DNA from: Melaminivora sp034675505
GTDB lineage: Bacteria; Pseudomonadota; Gammaproteobacteria; Burkholderiales; Burkholderiaceae_C
Assembly (NCBI GenBank): GCA_034675505.1
Contig: JAUCDD010000012.1
Span: forward strand, 1-64,000
Length of the DNA: 64,000 nucleotides
Reading direction: 5' to 3'
The translations under genes were made by a program, and so were the position numbers. The number at the start of each line of letters is the position of its first letter. Position 1 is the stretch's first letter. Below, in pieces: positions 15,567-23,357 of this stretch. The notes beneath the pieces are model-generated. The model saw only the letters and a program-made list of their open reading frames with translations, made no database searches and had not been told where the DNA came from.

Positions 15567-16052
15567 ATGAACCGACTTGCTTCCATATTGCCTGCTGCGC
15601 ACGTGCTCGTGAGCGTCGATGCCACCAGCAAAAAACGTGCGTTCGAAGAGGCAGGGCTGCTGTTTGAAAGCCAGCACGGTCTGTCCCGCGCATTGATCAC
15701 CGACAGCCTGTTCGCGCGCGAGCGCCTGGGCTCGACCGGCCTGGGCCATGGCGTGGCCATTCCGCACGGGCGCATCAAGGGCCTGAAGTCGCCCATGGCG
15801 GCGGTGTTCCAGCTGGCCCAGCCCATAGGCTTCGACGCCCCCGACGAGCAGCCCGTGGCGCTGCTGATCTTCCTGCTGGTGCCGGAGGCGGCGACGCAAA
15901 AGCACCTGGAGATCCTCTCCGAGATCGCCGAGCTGCTGAGCGACGGCGCGCTGCGCGAGCGCATGAAGTCCTGCCAGGACGCCGCTGCCCTGCACCACAT
16001 GATCGCCAGCTGGCAGTCGGCCCAGGCGCCGCAGCCGCCCCTGGAAGCGTGA
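15567..16052 (+). CDS. ptsN: PTS IIA-like nitrogen regulatory protein
   Basis: The 161-aa product is EIIA-Ntr, the final phosphate acceptor of the nitrogen-related phosphotransfer chain. The phosphorylated histidine lies in GHGVAIPHGRI, the PTS_EIIA type 2 signature. The domain fills the protein. The ATG at 15567 (MNRLASILP) is preferred over an upstream in-frame ATG at 15543 because family members begin near this point. HprK follows 25 bp downstream, a standard pairing in betaproteobacteria, suggesting joint control of the PTS-Ntr branch and HPr phosphorylation state. Confidence 0.94.
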   Translation: MNRLASILPAAHVLVSVDATSKKRAFEEAGLLFESQHGLSRALITDSLFARERLGSTGLGHGVAIPHGRIKGLKSPMAAVFQLAQPIGFDAPDEQPVALLIFLLVPEAATQKHLEILSEIAELLSDGALRERMKSCQDAAALHHMIASWQSAQAPQPPLEA

Positions 16053-16077
16053 TGCGCAGCGCGCGCGCCGCAGCGCC

Positions 16078-17031
16078 GTGAAGCCCAACGTCGTCAGCGC
16101 CGACGTCCTGTTCGAGGAATTCCGCGGCCTGCTCAAGTGGCAGTGGATCGCCGGGCTGAGCGCATCGGAGCGGCACTTCACGGAAGTCGCGGTGCGCGCC
16201 GCGCGCTCGGGCGCCGACCTGGTCGGCTACCTGAACTACATCCACCCCTACCGCGCGCAGATCCTGGGCGAGCGCGAGATCAGCTACCTGTGCAACGCCA
16301 CCCACGAGGATTGCCAGCGGCGCGTCGCGCGCATCGTCACGCTGGAGCCGCCGGTGCTGGTGCTGGCGGACGGCCAGGAGGCGCCCGAGGAGCTGCTGTC
16401 GATGTGCGAGCGGGCGCAGATCCCGCTGTTTGCCACGCATGAGTCGGCAGCGTTCGTGATCGACGTGCTGCGCACCTACCTGTCCAAGCACTTTGCCGAC
16501 CGCACCACCATGCACGGCGTGTTCATGGACATCCTGGGCCTGGGCGTCTTGATCACCGGCGAATCCGGCCTGGGCAAGAGCGAGCTCGGCCTGGAGCTGA
16601 TTTCGCGCGGCAATGGCCTGGTGGCCGACGACGCGGTCGACCTGTACCGCATCAACCAGACCACCATCGAGGGCAAGTGCCCCGAGCTGCTGCAAAACCT
16701 GCTGGAAGTGCGCGGCATTGGCCTGCTGGACATCCGCGCCATCTTCGGCGAGTCGGCCGTGCGCCGGCGCATGCGCCTGAAGCTCATCGTGTACCTGGTG
16801 CGCAAGGAAACCCTGGAGCGCGACTATGAGCGCCTGCCCTCGCAGCCGCTCACCCAGGACGTGCTGGGCGTGCCGGTGCTCAAGGTGATCATCCAGGTGG
16901 TGGCCGGGCGCAACATGGCCGTGCTGGTCGAGGCGGCGGTGCGCAACACCATCTTGCAGCTGCGCGGCATCGACACCTACCAGGAATTCCTGCAGCGCCA
17001 CCGCCGCGCCATGGACAGCGGCAGCGTGTAG
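16078..17031 (+). CDS. hprK: HPr kinase/phosphorylase
   Basis: The 317-aa bifunctional enzyme phosphorylates and dephosphorylates HPr on serine. The Walker A P-loop GESGLGKS is at residues 161-168, preceded by the conserved TMHGVFMDI with His146. The HprK/P family signature EVRGIGLLDIRAIFG lies at about 214-228. The start is a GTG (16078-16080). An N-terminal domain of about 130 residues precedes the kinase domain as in the family. In proteobacteria lacking sugar PTS it is thought to serve regulation. It lies directly downstream of ptsN. Confidence 0.95.
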   Translation: MKPNVVSADVLFEEFRGLLKWQWIAGLSASERHFTEVAVRAARSGADLVGYLNYIHPYRAQILGEREISYLCNATHEDCQRRVARIVTLEPPVLVLADGQEAPEELLSMCERAQIPLFATHESAAFVIDVLRTYLSKHFADRTTMHGVFMDILGLGVLITGESGLGKSELGLELISRGNGLVADDAVDLYRINQTTIEGKCPELLQNLLEVRGIGLLDIRAIFGESAVRRRMRLKLIVYLVRKETLERDYERLPSQPLTQDVLGVPVLKVIIQVVAGRNMAVLVEAAVRNTILQLRGIDTYQEFLQRHRRAMDSGSV

Positions 17032-17071
17032 CCAGGCCCGGCCGCAGCCTCGGGCCGTGGCAGGGCAAGCG

Positions 17072-18286
17072 CTAGACCAGCTGCAGGTCGCGCGCCGCAG
17101 CCCCCGGGAACACGCGCTGCAGCTGGCCGGGGTTGAGGCCATACATGCGCGCAAACAGGCCACCCAGCACGGCGCGGTATTCGTTGAGCACCGGATAGTC
17201 CCGGTTCTGGAACAGCGTTTGCGCGCTGACCGCCACCTGCTCGCCCACCACGCGCCCGCCGGCGCTGGCCGACAGGCCCCCGCCCAGCAACCAATAGACC
17301 GTGCCGTGGCCGTGGTCGGTGCCGCGGTTGCCGTTCTCGCGGAAGGTGCGCCCGAACTCGCTCAGCACCACCACCACCGTATGGCGCCAGGGCTCGGCGC
17401 CGAGCTCCTGCGCGAAGCCCGCCAGGCCCTCGCCCAACTCGGCAAGGCGGGTGGCCAGCACGCCGCGCGCGCCGCCCTGCCCGACGTGCGTGTCCCAGCC
17501 GCCGACGTCGACAAAACCCAGGTCGAAGCGCTCGCGCATCAAGGCCGCCATTCGCCGCGCCACCAGCGCGAAGCCCTTGCTGCTGGCCGCGTCGCGCCCG
17601 GCGCGGTCGGCCATCTCCTGGCGCGCGCTGTACTGCACGGCGTCCTGCACGGCAAAGCCCTCGCGCACCGCTGCAGCCAGCGGCGTGTCCTGGTACATGG
17701 CGCTGATCGCCTGGTTGCGCGCCTGGTCGGCAGCGCTCTTGCCGATCGAGCCCAGGGCCATGTTGGCCACCTGCAGCGGGCCGCGCAACACCAGCGGCAC
17801 CTGGTTGGTGAAGGCCATGGGGGCGACGCCCGGGCGGCCCGGCGCCAGCACCTGCGCCAGCCGGTTCAAAAAGCCTGACTGGTCGCTGCGCCGCGCGTCC
17901 TGCGCCTGTCCCAGTTCGATCGCGTCCTGGGTCTCGAAGTGGCTGCGGGAGAGGTCGGCGATGCCGGCGAAAGGCACGAAGCAGGCCTGGCCGGCGCGCA
18001 CCAGGGGCTCGATGCTGCCGGCCAGCGCCGGGTGCAGGCCCCAGCCGGCATCCAGCGCCAGGGCGCCGTCGGCCTGGCCGGGGCGGGCGATGGCGATGCT
18101 CGGGCGCGACTCATAGTAGAAATCGCTGGCCGTGGGCACCAGGAGACTGTTGCAGTCGTAAGCGCCGCGCAGGAATACCACCAGCAGGCGCGGCGTCGCC
18201 GCCTGCGGCGCGGCGGCGTGCAGCCGGCTCAGGTGGGTGGCAAAGGGGAGGCTGGAAGCCAGGGTCAGCAGATGGCGGCGGCGCAT
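17072..18286 (-). CDS. DUF1501 domain-containing protein (sulfatase-like fold)
   Basis: The 404-aa protein belongs to the DUF1501 family, distantly related to the alkaline phosphatase/sulfatase superfamily. The N-terminus has consecutive arginines and a hydrophobic stretch ending AAA (residues 1-27), a Tat- or Sec-type export signal. Typical motifs are LLVVFLRGAYDCNSLLVP, GGWDTHVGQ and TDHGHGTVYWLLGG, with VVVLSEFGRTFRENGNRGTD containing the metal-site-like Asp/His. GAGGA precedes the ATG. It lies 10 bp downstream of the DUF1800 gene in the same operon. This pair recurs widely in bacteria, but its substrate and role are unknown. Confidence 0.88.
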   Translation of the reverse strand: MRRRHLLTLASSLPFATHLSRLHAAAPQAATPRLLVVFLRGAYDCNSLLVPTASDFYYESRPSIAIARPGQADGALALDAGWGLHPALAGSIEPLVRAGQACFVPFAGIADLSRSHFETQDAIELGQAQDARRSDQSGFLNRLAQVLAPGRPGVAPMAFTNQVPLVLRGPLQVANMALGSIGKSAADQARNQAISAMYQDTPLAAAVREGFAVQDAVQYSARQEMADRAGRDAASSKGFALVARRMAALMRERFDLGFVDVGGWDTHVGQGGARGVLATRLAELGEGLAGFAQELGAEPWRHTVVVVLSEFGRTFRENGNRGTDHGHGTVYWLLGGGLSASAGGRVVGEQVAVSAQTLFQNRDYPVLNEYRAVLGGLFARMYGLNPGQLQRVFPGAAARDLQLV

Positions 18287-18296
18287 GGAGGTGTCC

Positions 18297-19889
18297 TCAG
18301 CGGTACATCATTTCGGGAGCGCAGAGGAACAGGATGTTCCATTCGGCCGCGCTGGGCGCGCGCGCCAGCGCGGCGCGGCTTGCGGGGCTCCAGCCCGCCA
18401 GGCGCTGCTGCGCCAGGGGCGACTGCGCCAGTGGGGCATGGGGCGGCTGCGGCAGCGGCTGCTGCGCGCTGGAGCGCAGCAGCACGGCGCTGCGCGTGCC
18501 GATCTGGCGCGCGACCTCGAAGCGCGCAGCCAGCTGGCCCGGGCCGTCCCAGTCGGGGCGCTGGGCGGGGTAGCCATTGGGCGTCTCGTGCGCATACAGG
18601 CCCTGGCCGAGCTGGGCGAGCCAGCCCGCCACGGGCGCCGCGTCGGCCGCCATGCGCCCGTCCAGCGCCAGCCGGGTGGCTGCAAATACGTAGTGCACCG
18701 GATCGCGGAACTTGGCGCCGAAGTGCGCCGCTTCGGGCGCAGCCAGCAGCGCTGCCAGCGTGGCCGCGATGTCGCCATGGCTGCGCTCGAAGGCCTGCGC
18801 CGTGCGCTGCACCAGCGCCGGCGGCGGCTCGTCGGCGATGAAGAACACCGCCAGCTTGCGCGCGATGAAGCGCGCGGTGGCCGGAGCGGCGGCGATGCGG
18901 TCCAGGGCTTCATCGACCTCGGCCATGCCGCGTGCGTGCAGGGGCTGGCCCAGCAGCGTCTTGGGGCCGTAGTCGTGGCGCGCGGGGTTGAACTCGAAGA
19001 AGCCCTGGCGCACGTAGTCGGCACGCAGCTGCGGTGCCAGGCGCGGCGGGGCGCTCGCGGGCGGGCCGAGGTTGACGCCCACGCCGGTCAGCACGCGCGC
19101 CAGCTCCTGCACGTCGGCCTGCGTGTAGCCGCCCTCCACGCCCATGGTGTGCAGCTCCAGCAGCTCGCGCGCATAGTTCTCATTGATGCGGCCGGCGGCA
19201 TTGCTGGCGTTGTCCAGGTAGCGCAGCATGGCCGGATGGCGCAGCGTGGCGCCCAGCAGCTGGCGGAAATTGCCCAGGGCATGGGGCCGTATGGCCTGGT
19301 CGGTGTAGTCGCCGACCCAGGCGCGCAAGTCGGCCTTGCGCACGCTGACGCTGAAATGGTTCAGCCAGAACCAGGTCATCTGTTCGCGCAGCTGCGCCGG
19401 CGCGTGCAGTGCGCGCAGCACCAGGCTCTGCTGCGCATCAGCGGCCAGCTGGTTCAGGGCGCGCTGGTACTCCTGGCGGCGCTGCACCTGCTCGGCATCG
19501 CTGCCCGCCTGCCGGGCGGCCTGGCGCAGCGCCTCCAGCCCGGCGACCGTGTCGGCCATGGAGCTGCGGCTGGACGGGAGGGCGGCGAGTTGCTGGGCCA
19601 GCGGCGCGGGCAGCGCCGCGTCGGGCTGCAGCTGCCGCGCCAGCCAGGCCTTCAGGCCCAGGCGCTCCAGCCCGGCGTCGCCGGCCTCATCCGCGCCCCA
19701 GGTGACGCGGTCCAGCCATTGCTGGCGCTGTAATGCCGACAGGGGTGCATCGGGCAGGGCCTGCAGCGCCGCCACTGCCAGCGCGCCCGGCCCGGGCTCC
19801 GGATGCCGGGGCAGCGGCGCGCAGGCCGCCGCCAGCAGCAGCAGGGCAGCAGCCATGCCCGGGCGGGCGATCACGGAGAAGATGGGCAT
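18297..19889 (-). CDS. DUF1800 domain-containing lipoprotein
   Basis: The 530-aa protein contains a DUF1800 domain (PF08811) over most of its length. The N-terminus carries a lipobox-like LLAAAC at about residues 18-23, so it is probably a lipoprotein. Family signatures are WFWLNHFSVSV (around residue 170), NENYARELLELHTMGV, and the QLGQGLYAHETPNGYP region near the C-terminus. It is the promoter-proximal gene of a two-gene operon with the DUF1501 protein. Co-occurrence suggests the two act together in the envelope, perhaps on a shared substrate, but no reaction is established. Confidence 0.88.
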   Translation of the reverse strand: MPIFSVIARPGMAAALLLLAAACAPLPRHPEPGPGALAVAALQALPDAPLSALQRQQWLDRVTWGADEAGDAGLERLGLKAWLARQLQPDAALPAPLAQQLAALPSSRSSMADTVAGLEALRQAARQAGSDAEQVQRRQEYQRALNQLAADAQQSLVLRALHAPAQLREQMTWFWLNHFSVSVRKADLRAWVGDYTDQAIRPHALGNFRQLLGATLRHPAMLRYLDNASNAAGRINENYARELLELHTMGVEGGYTQADVQELARVLTGVGVNLGPPASAPPRLAPQLRADYVRQGFFEFNPARHDYGPKTLLGQPLHARGMAEVDEALDRIAAAPATARFIARKLAVFFIADEPPPALVQRTAQAFERSHGDIAATLAALLAAPEAAHFGAKFRDPVHYVFAATRLALDGRMAADAAPVAGWLAQLGQGLYAHETPNGYPAQRPDWDGPGQLAARFEVARQIGTRSAVLLRSSAQQPLPQPPHAPLAQSPLAQQRLAGWSPASRAALARAPSAAEWNILFLCAPEMMYR

Positions 19890-20057
19890 GGCTCGCTTTC
19901 GTGTGGGCGGGCAGTGCCAGCGCCATCCGGCGTGGAACCTGCCTCCTACCTTGGAGCGCGCCGCTCAGGCCGGAGTTTGTTGACCTGGGCAAAGTTGTCG
20001 TTGCAAGACGTAAGTTTCGGCGCAAGGCGTTGCAGGAGCAGGCCCGGCCTTCGCAGG

Positions 20058-20486
20058 TCAGGTGCCTGCGGCACGGCGTGCGCATTGCGCGCACTGGCCA
20101 TACAACGCCATCGCGTGGTCGTGCACCACCCAGCCCTTTTCGCGGGCGATGAGTGTCTGGCGCTTTTCGATCTCGGGGTCGTAGAACTCCTCGACCCGCC
20201 CGCACGCGGTGCAGATGAAGTGGTCGTGGTGCTGGCCCTCATTGAGCTCGTACACCGCCTTGCCACCTTCGAAATTGCTGCGGATCAGGATGCCGGCCTG
20301 CTCGAACTGCGTGAGCACGCGATAGACGGTGGCCAGGCCGATGTCCGAGCGCTCGTCCAGCAGCACGCGGAACACGTCCTCGGCCGTCATGTGCCGTTGC
20401 GCGCCGCTTTGGAAGATTTCGAGGATTTTCAGGCGCGGCAGCGTGGCCTTCAGGCCGGTGCTTTTGAGTTCCTCGATGTTCTTCAT
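20058..20486 (-). CDS. fur: Ferric uptake regulator
   Basis: The 142-aa protein is Fur, an iron-dependent repressor. The N-terminal winged helix begins MKNIEELKSTGLKATLPRLK. The recognition region contains GLATVYRVLTQFEQAGI. The dimerisation domain has the metal-binding stretch EGQHHDHFIC (about residues 85-94) and two CxxC pairs (CTAC, CAQC). It is divergent from bamE with 92 bp between the starts, the arrangement seen throughout Burkholderiales. No clear Fur box could be read in this gap, so autoregulation is not shown. Confidence 0.96.
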   Translation of the reverse strand: MKNIEELKSTGLKATLPRLKILEIFQSGAQRHMTAEDVFRVLLDERSDIGLATVYRVLTQFEQAGILIRSNFEGGKAVYELNEGQHHDHFICTACGRVEEFYDPEIEKRQTLIAREKGWVVHDHAMALYGQCAQCARRAAGT

Positions 20487-20578
20487 GTCAAGCCCTTTGG
20501 TGTGCCAGTCGGGTGCCGGATGGCTGCGCGCAAGGCCCGGAAAATCCTGCCGCTACAATCTTGCGGATCATAGTCCGG

Positions 20579-21139
20579 ATGTCTTTTTCCATGTCTCTTG
20601 CCGTCCATTGGCTCGCCCGCTGCGGCGCCCTGGCCCTGCTCGGTGCCGGGCTGGCCGGCTGCGCAGACCCGGCCCATCGCGTGGCGAACGCGCTCACCCC
20701 CTACCGGATCGACGTGGTGCAGGGCAATTTCATCTCCAGCGAGCAGGTGGCAGCGCTGCAGCCCGGCATGGGGCGCCAGCAGGTGCGCGACATCCTGGGC
20801 ACGCCGCTCATGGCCAGCGTCTTTCACGCCGACCGCTGGGAATACGTCTTCACGCTCCAGCGCCCGGGGCTGCCCGTGCAGTCGCGCCGCCTGACGGTGT
20901 TCTTCAAGAACAACGTGCTGGAGCGCACCGAGGGCGACGAGATGCCCAGCGAGGCCGACTTCGTCGCCTCCCTGGCGTCCAAGGTCAGCAAGCCGCAGGT
21001 GCCGCAGCTTGAAGCCACCGAGGCGCAGCTCGAACGGGTCCAGACCCGCCCCGGGCCCGCCGCGCCGCTGGACGCCCAGCCGCCCGCGCCACCGCCGCCG
21101 GCCACGCATTACCCGCCGCTGGAAGCGCCGCGCCGCTGA
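20579..21139 (+). CDS. bamE: Outer membrane assembly lipoprotein BamE
   Basis: The product (about 186 aa) has a lipoprotein signal peptide with lipobox LAGC near residues 24-27 and a SmpA/OmlA domain. The conserved YRIDVVQGNFIS and GMGRQQVRDILGTPL segments correspond to the BamE core that binds BamA/BamD and phosphatidylglycerol. A proline/alanine-rich tail of about 60 residues follows the domain and is longer than in E. coli. Two close ATGs (20579 and 20591) are possible. It is divergent from fur, with a TACAAT at 20554-20559 as a likely -10. Confidence 0.92.
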   Translation: MSFSMSLAVHWLARCGALALLGAGLAGCADPAHRVANALTPYRIDVVQGNFISSEQVAALQPGMGRQQVRDILGTPLMASVFHADRWEYVFTLQRPGLPVQSRRLTVFFKNNVLERTEGDEMPSEADFVASLASKVSKPQVPQLEATEAQLERVQTRPGPAAPLDAQPPAPPPPATHYPPLEAPRR

Positions 21140-21207
21140 GCGAGCCGCGGGCGCGGCCCGCGTCGCGCATTCCCGCCTGTCCTGCCCCTTCCTTGTCCGC
21201 CGCCGAT

Positions 21208-22044
21208 ATGCACGTTGCAGCCGCCGCCCCTTCCTCCGTTCCTCGCCGCGTGGCCGTGGCTGGTGCCAGCGGCCGCATGGGGCGCATGCTGATCGAGGCC
21301 ATCGCCGCCAGCGCCGACCTGGTGCTGGCCGGTGCGCTGGACCTGCCCGGCAGTGCCGCGCTCGGGCAGGACGCCATGGCGTTCCTGGGGCGCACCAGCG
21401 GCGTCGCCATCCACGCCGACGTGCGCGCCGTGCTGGCCGGCGCGGACGTGCTGATCGACTTCACGCGCCCCGAGGGCACGCTGGCGCATGCAGCCGTGTG
21501 CGCCGACCTGGGCGTGCAGATGGTCATCGGCACCACGGGCCTGTCGGATGCGCAGAAGGCGCAGCTGCAGGCGCTGTCGCAGCAGGTGGCGATGGTGCTC
21601 GCGCCCAACATGAGCGTGGGCGTCAACGTGACGCTCAAGCTGCTGCAGCTGGCCGCCCGCTCGCTCGGGCCGGACTACGACATCGAGATCATCGAGGCCC
21701 ACCACCGCCACAAGGTCGACGCGCCCTCGGGCACGGCGCTGCAGATGGGCGAGGTCATCGCCGCAGCGCAGGGCACGCCGCTGGCCGGGCGCGCCGTCTA
21801 CGAGCGCTATGGCCACACCGGCGAGCGCGCCCCCGGCAGCATCGGCTTTGCCACCGTGCGCGGCGGCGACATCGTGGGCGACCACACGGTGCTGTTCGCC
21901 GGCACCGGCGAGCGCGTGGAAATCGCGCACAAGTCCAGCAGCCGCGCCGGCTACGCCCAGGGCAGCCTGCGCGCGGCGCGCTTCCTGGCCGGGCGGCCGC
22001 ACGGCATGTTCGACATGTTCGACGTGCTGGGCCTGCACGGCTGA
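21208..22044 (+). CDS. dapB: 4-hydroxy-tetrahydrodipicolinate reductase
   Basis: The 278-aa enzyme reduces HTPA in the diaminopimelate/lysine pathway. The NAD(P)-binding motif VAVAGASGRMGRMLIEA opens the protein. IGTTGLS and APNMSVGVNV mark the cofactor and domain hinge. The catalytic segment EIIEAHHRHKVDAPSGTA contains the active His and Lys. A TTG at 21193 is an alternative start in frame; the ATG at 21208 is chosen. The exbB/exbD pair follows after 15 bp, so the three are likely cotranscribed despite unrelated roles. Confidence 0.95.
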   Translation: MHVAAAAPSSVPRRVAVAGASGRMGRMLIEAIAASADLVLAGALDLPGSAALGQDAMAFLGRTSGVAIHADVRAVLAGADVLIDFTRPEGTLAHAAVCADLGVQMVIGTTGLSDAQKAQLQALSQQVAMVLAPNMSVGVNVTLKLLQLAARSLGPDYDIEIIEAHHRHKVDAPSGTALQMGEVIAAAQGTPLAGRAVYERYGHTGERAPGSIGFATVRGGDIVGDHTVLFAGTGERVEIAHKSSSRAGYAQGSLRAARFLAGRPHGMFDMFDVLGLHG

Positions 22045-22059
22045 GGCACGGGCCGCTCC

Positions 22060-22728
22060 ATGGACGGCCTGCAGTGGTTGCGCCAGGGTGATGCGGTCAC
22101 GCAGGGCACGGCGGCGCTGCTGCTGGCCATGTCGGTGGCCAGCTGGGTGGTCATTGGCTGGAAGCTGTACCTGACGCGGCGCGCGCGCGCCGACGTGCCG
22201 CGCGCGGCCGCCGCCTTCTGGCAGGCCCCGGCGCTGGCGGATGCGCCGGCGCGCGTAGCGCCCTTCGACCCCGCCGCGCTGCTGCTGCCGCTGGTGCAGG
22301 CGGCCGTGCAGGCGCGCGCGCCCGCGGCCGGCGCCGCCCTGGCCGCGCAGGGCGGGCTGGAGCAGCGCGCCACCCGCGCCCTGCGCGGCGCGCTGCACGG
22401 CGCGCTGGCGCGGCTGCAGTGGGGGCAGGTCTTGCTGGCCACCGTCGGCTCGACGGCGCCCTTCGTCGGCCTGCTGGGCACCGTCTGGGGCATACACCAC
22501 GCGCTGGCAGCCCTGGCGGGCAGCCAGCAGATCTCCATCGAGCGCCTGGCCGGGCCGGTGGGCGAGGCGCTGGTCATGACCGCCGCCGGCCTGGCGGTGG
22601 CCATTCCCGCCGTGCTGGCCTACAACTGGTTTGGCCGCTCGATCGCCGCCGTCGAGGCCGAGCTCGAAGGCTTTGCCCGCGACCTGCGCGCGCTGCTGCT
22701 GGAAGGCGCCAGCGCCGCGGGCGAGTGA
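22060..22728 (+). CDS. exbB: MotA/TolQ/ExbB proton channel family protein
   Basis: The 222-aa inner membrane protein has the three-helix layout of ExbB/TolQ, with a first helix near residues 17-37 and a channel pair in the C-terminal half. Conserved sequence includes GSTAPFVGLLGTVWGIHHAL and VGEALVMTAAGLAVAIPAVLAYNWF. It should form a proton-motive-force-driven motor with the ExbD protein encoded 4 bp downstream. No tonB or tol-pal genes are next to it, so whether it energises TonB or Tol is not shown. Its position after dapB and fur is common in Comamonadaceae and fits an iron-uptake role. Confidence 0.9.
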   Translation: MDGLQWLRQGDAVTQGTAALLLAMSVASWVVIGWKLYLTRRARADVPRAAAAFWQAPALADAPARVAPFDPAALLLPLVQAAVQARAPAAGAALAAQGGLEQRATRALRGALHGALARLQWGQVLLATVGSTAPFVGLLGTVWGIHHALAALAGSQQISIERLAGPVGEALVMTAAGLAVAIPAVLAYNWFGRSIAAVEAELEGFARDLRALLLEGASAAGE

Positions 22729-22732
22729 CGCC

Positions 22733-23179
22733 ATGGCATTCGGCCGCCTGGAACGCCCGCGCAGCAGCAGCCTGCCCATGAGCGAGATCAACGTGACGCC
22801 CCTGGTGGACGTGATGCTGGTGCTGGTGGTGATCTTCATCCTGTCGGCGCCGCTTTTGGCGGCCAGCATCCGGCTGCAGCTGCCGCGCGCCGAGGGCGCC
22901 CAGCCCATGGCGGCGGGCACGCAGACGCTGGCGCTGGCGCTGGACGCCGGCGGCCAGGTCTGGGTGCAGGGCGAGCCGGTGGCCGATGCGGCGCTGGCCG
23001 GGCGGCTGCGCGAGCTGGCGGCGCGCCAGCCGGACGCCGAAATTGCCTTGCGCGCCGATGCCGGCGTCCCCTACGGCCGGGTGGTGCAGATCATGGGCGC
23101 AGCGCACGCCGCCGGGCTCACGCGCATCGGCTTCGTGGCCGAGCCGGCCGGCGCCCAGGCGGGCGGATCGAAGAATTAG
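22733..23179 (+). CDS. exbD: ExbD/TolR family biopolymer transport protein
   Basis: The 148-aa protein has a short cytoplasmic N-terminus, one transmembrane helix (about residues 20-43) and a periplasmic domain. The essential membrane aspartate is in INVTPLVDVMLVLVVIF. The periplasmic part contains the YGRVVQIMGAAHAAGLTRIGF signature of ExbD/TolR. It completes the proton-driven complex with the upstream ExbB. The start ATG at 22733 follows the exbB stop by 4 bp. A 178-bp gap separates it from leuS. Confidence 0.92.
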   Translation: MAFGRLERPRSSSLPMSEINVTPLVDVMLVLVVIFILSAPLLAASIRLQLPRAEGAQPMAAGTQTLALALDAGGQVWVQGEPVADAALAGRLRELAARQPDAEIALRADAGVPYGRVVQIMGAAHAAGLTRIGFVAEPAGAQAGGSKN

Positions 23180-23357
23180 CGGCGGCATTTCGGCCCCGTG
23201 GGCTGGTTTTCATGCGTTTGCACGCTGATGCCCAGGCGCTGCGCCGGCCTGTTGCTATCATTTTCGCGGCGCGACCCGATCGGGGCGAGCGCCTAGAATC
23301 GGGCGTCCTTGCGCCGCGCCGCTGCCGCCCGGCGCGCGTCCTCATCCTCTCCCAGCC

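Noticed and set aside
20487..20578. Fur box in the fur-bamE intergenic region
   Set aside because: No stretch resembles the 19-bp GATAATGATAATCATTATC consensus; only a TACAAT -10-like hexamer is seen.
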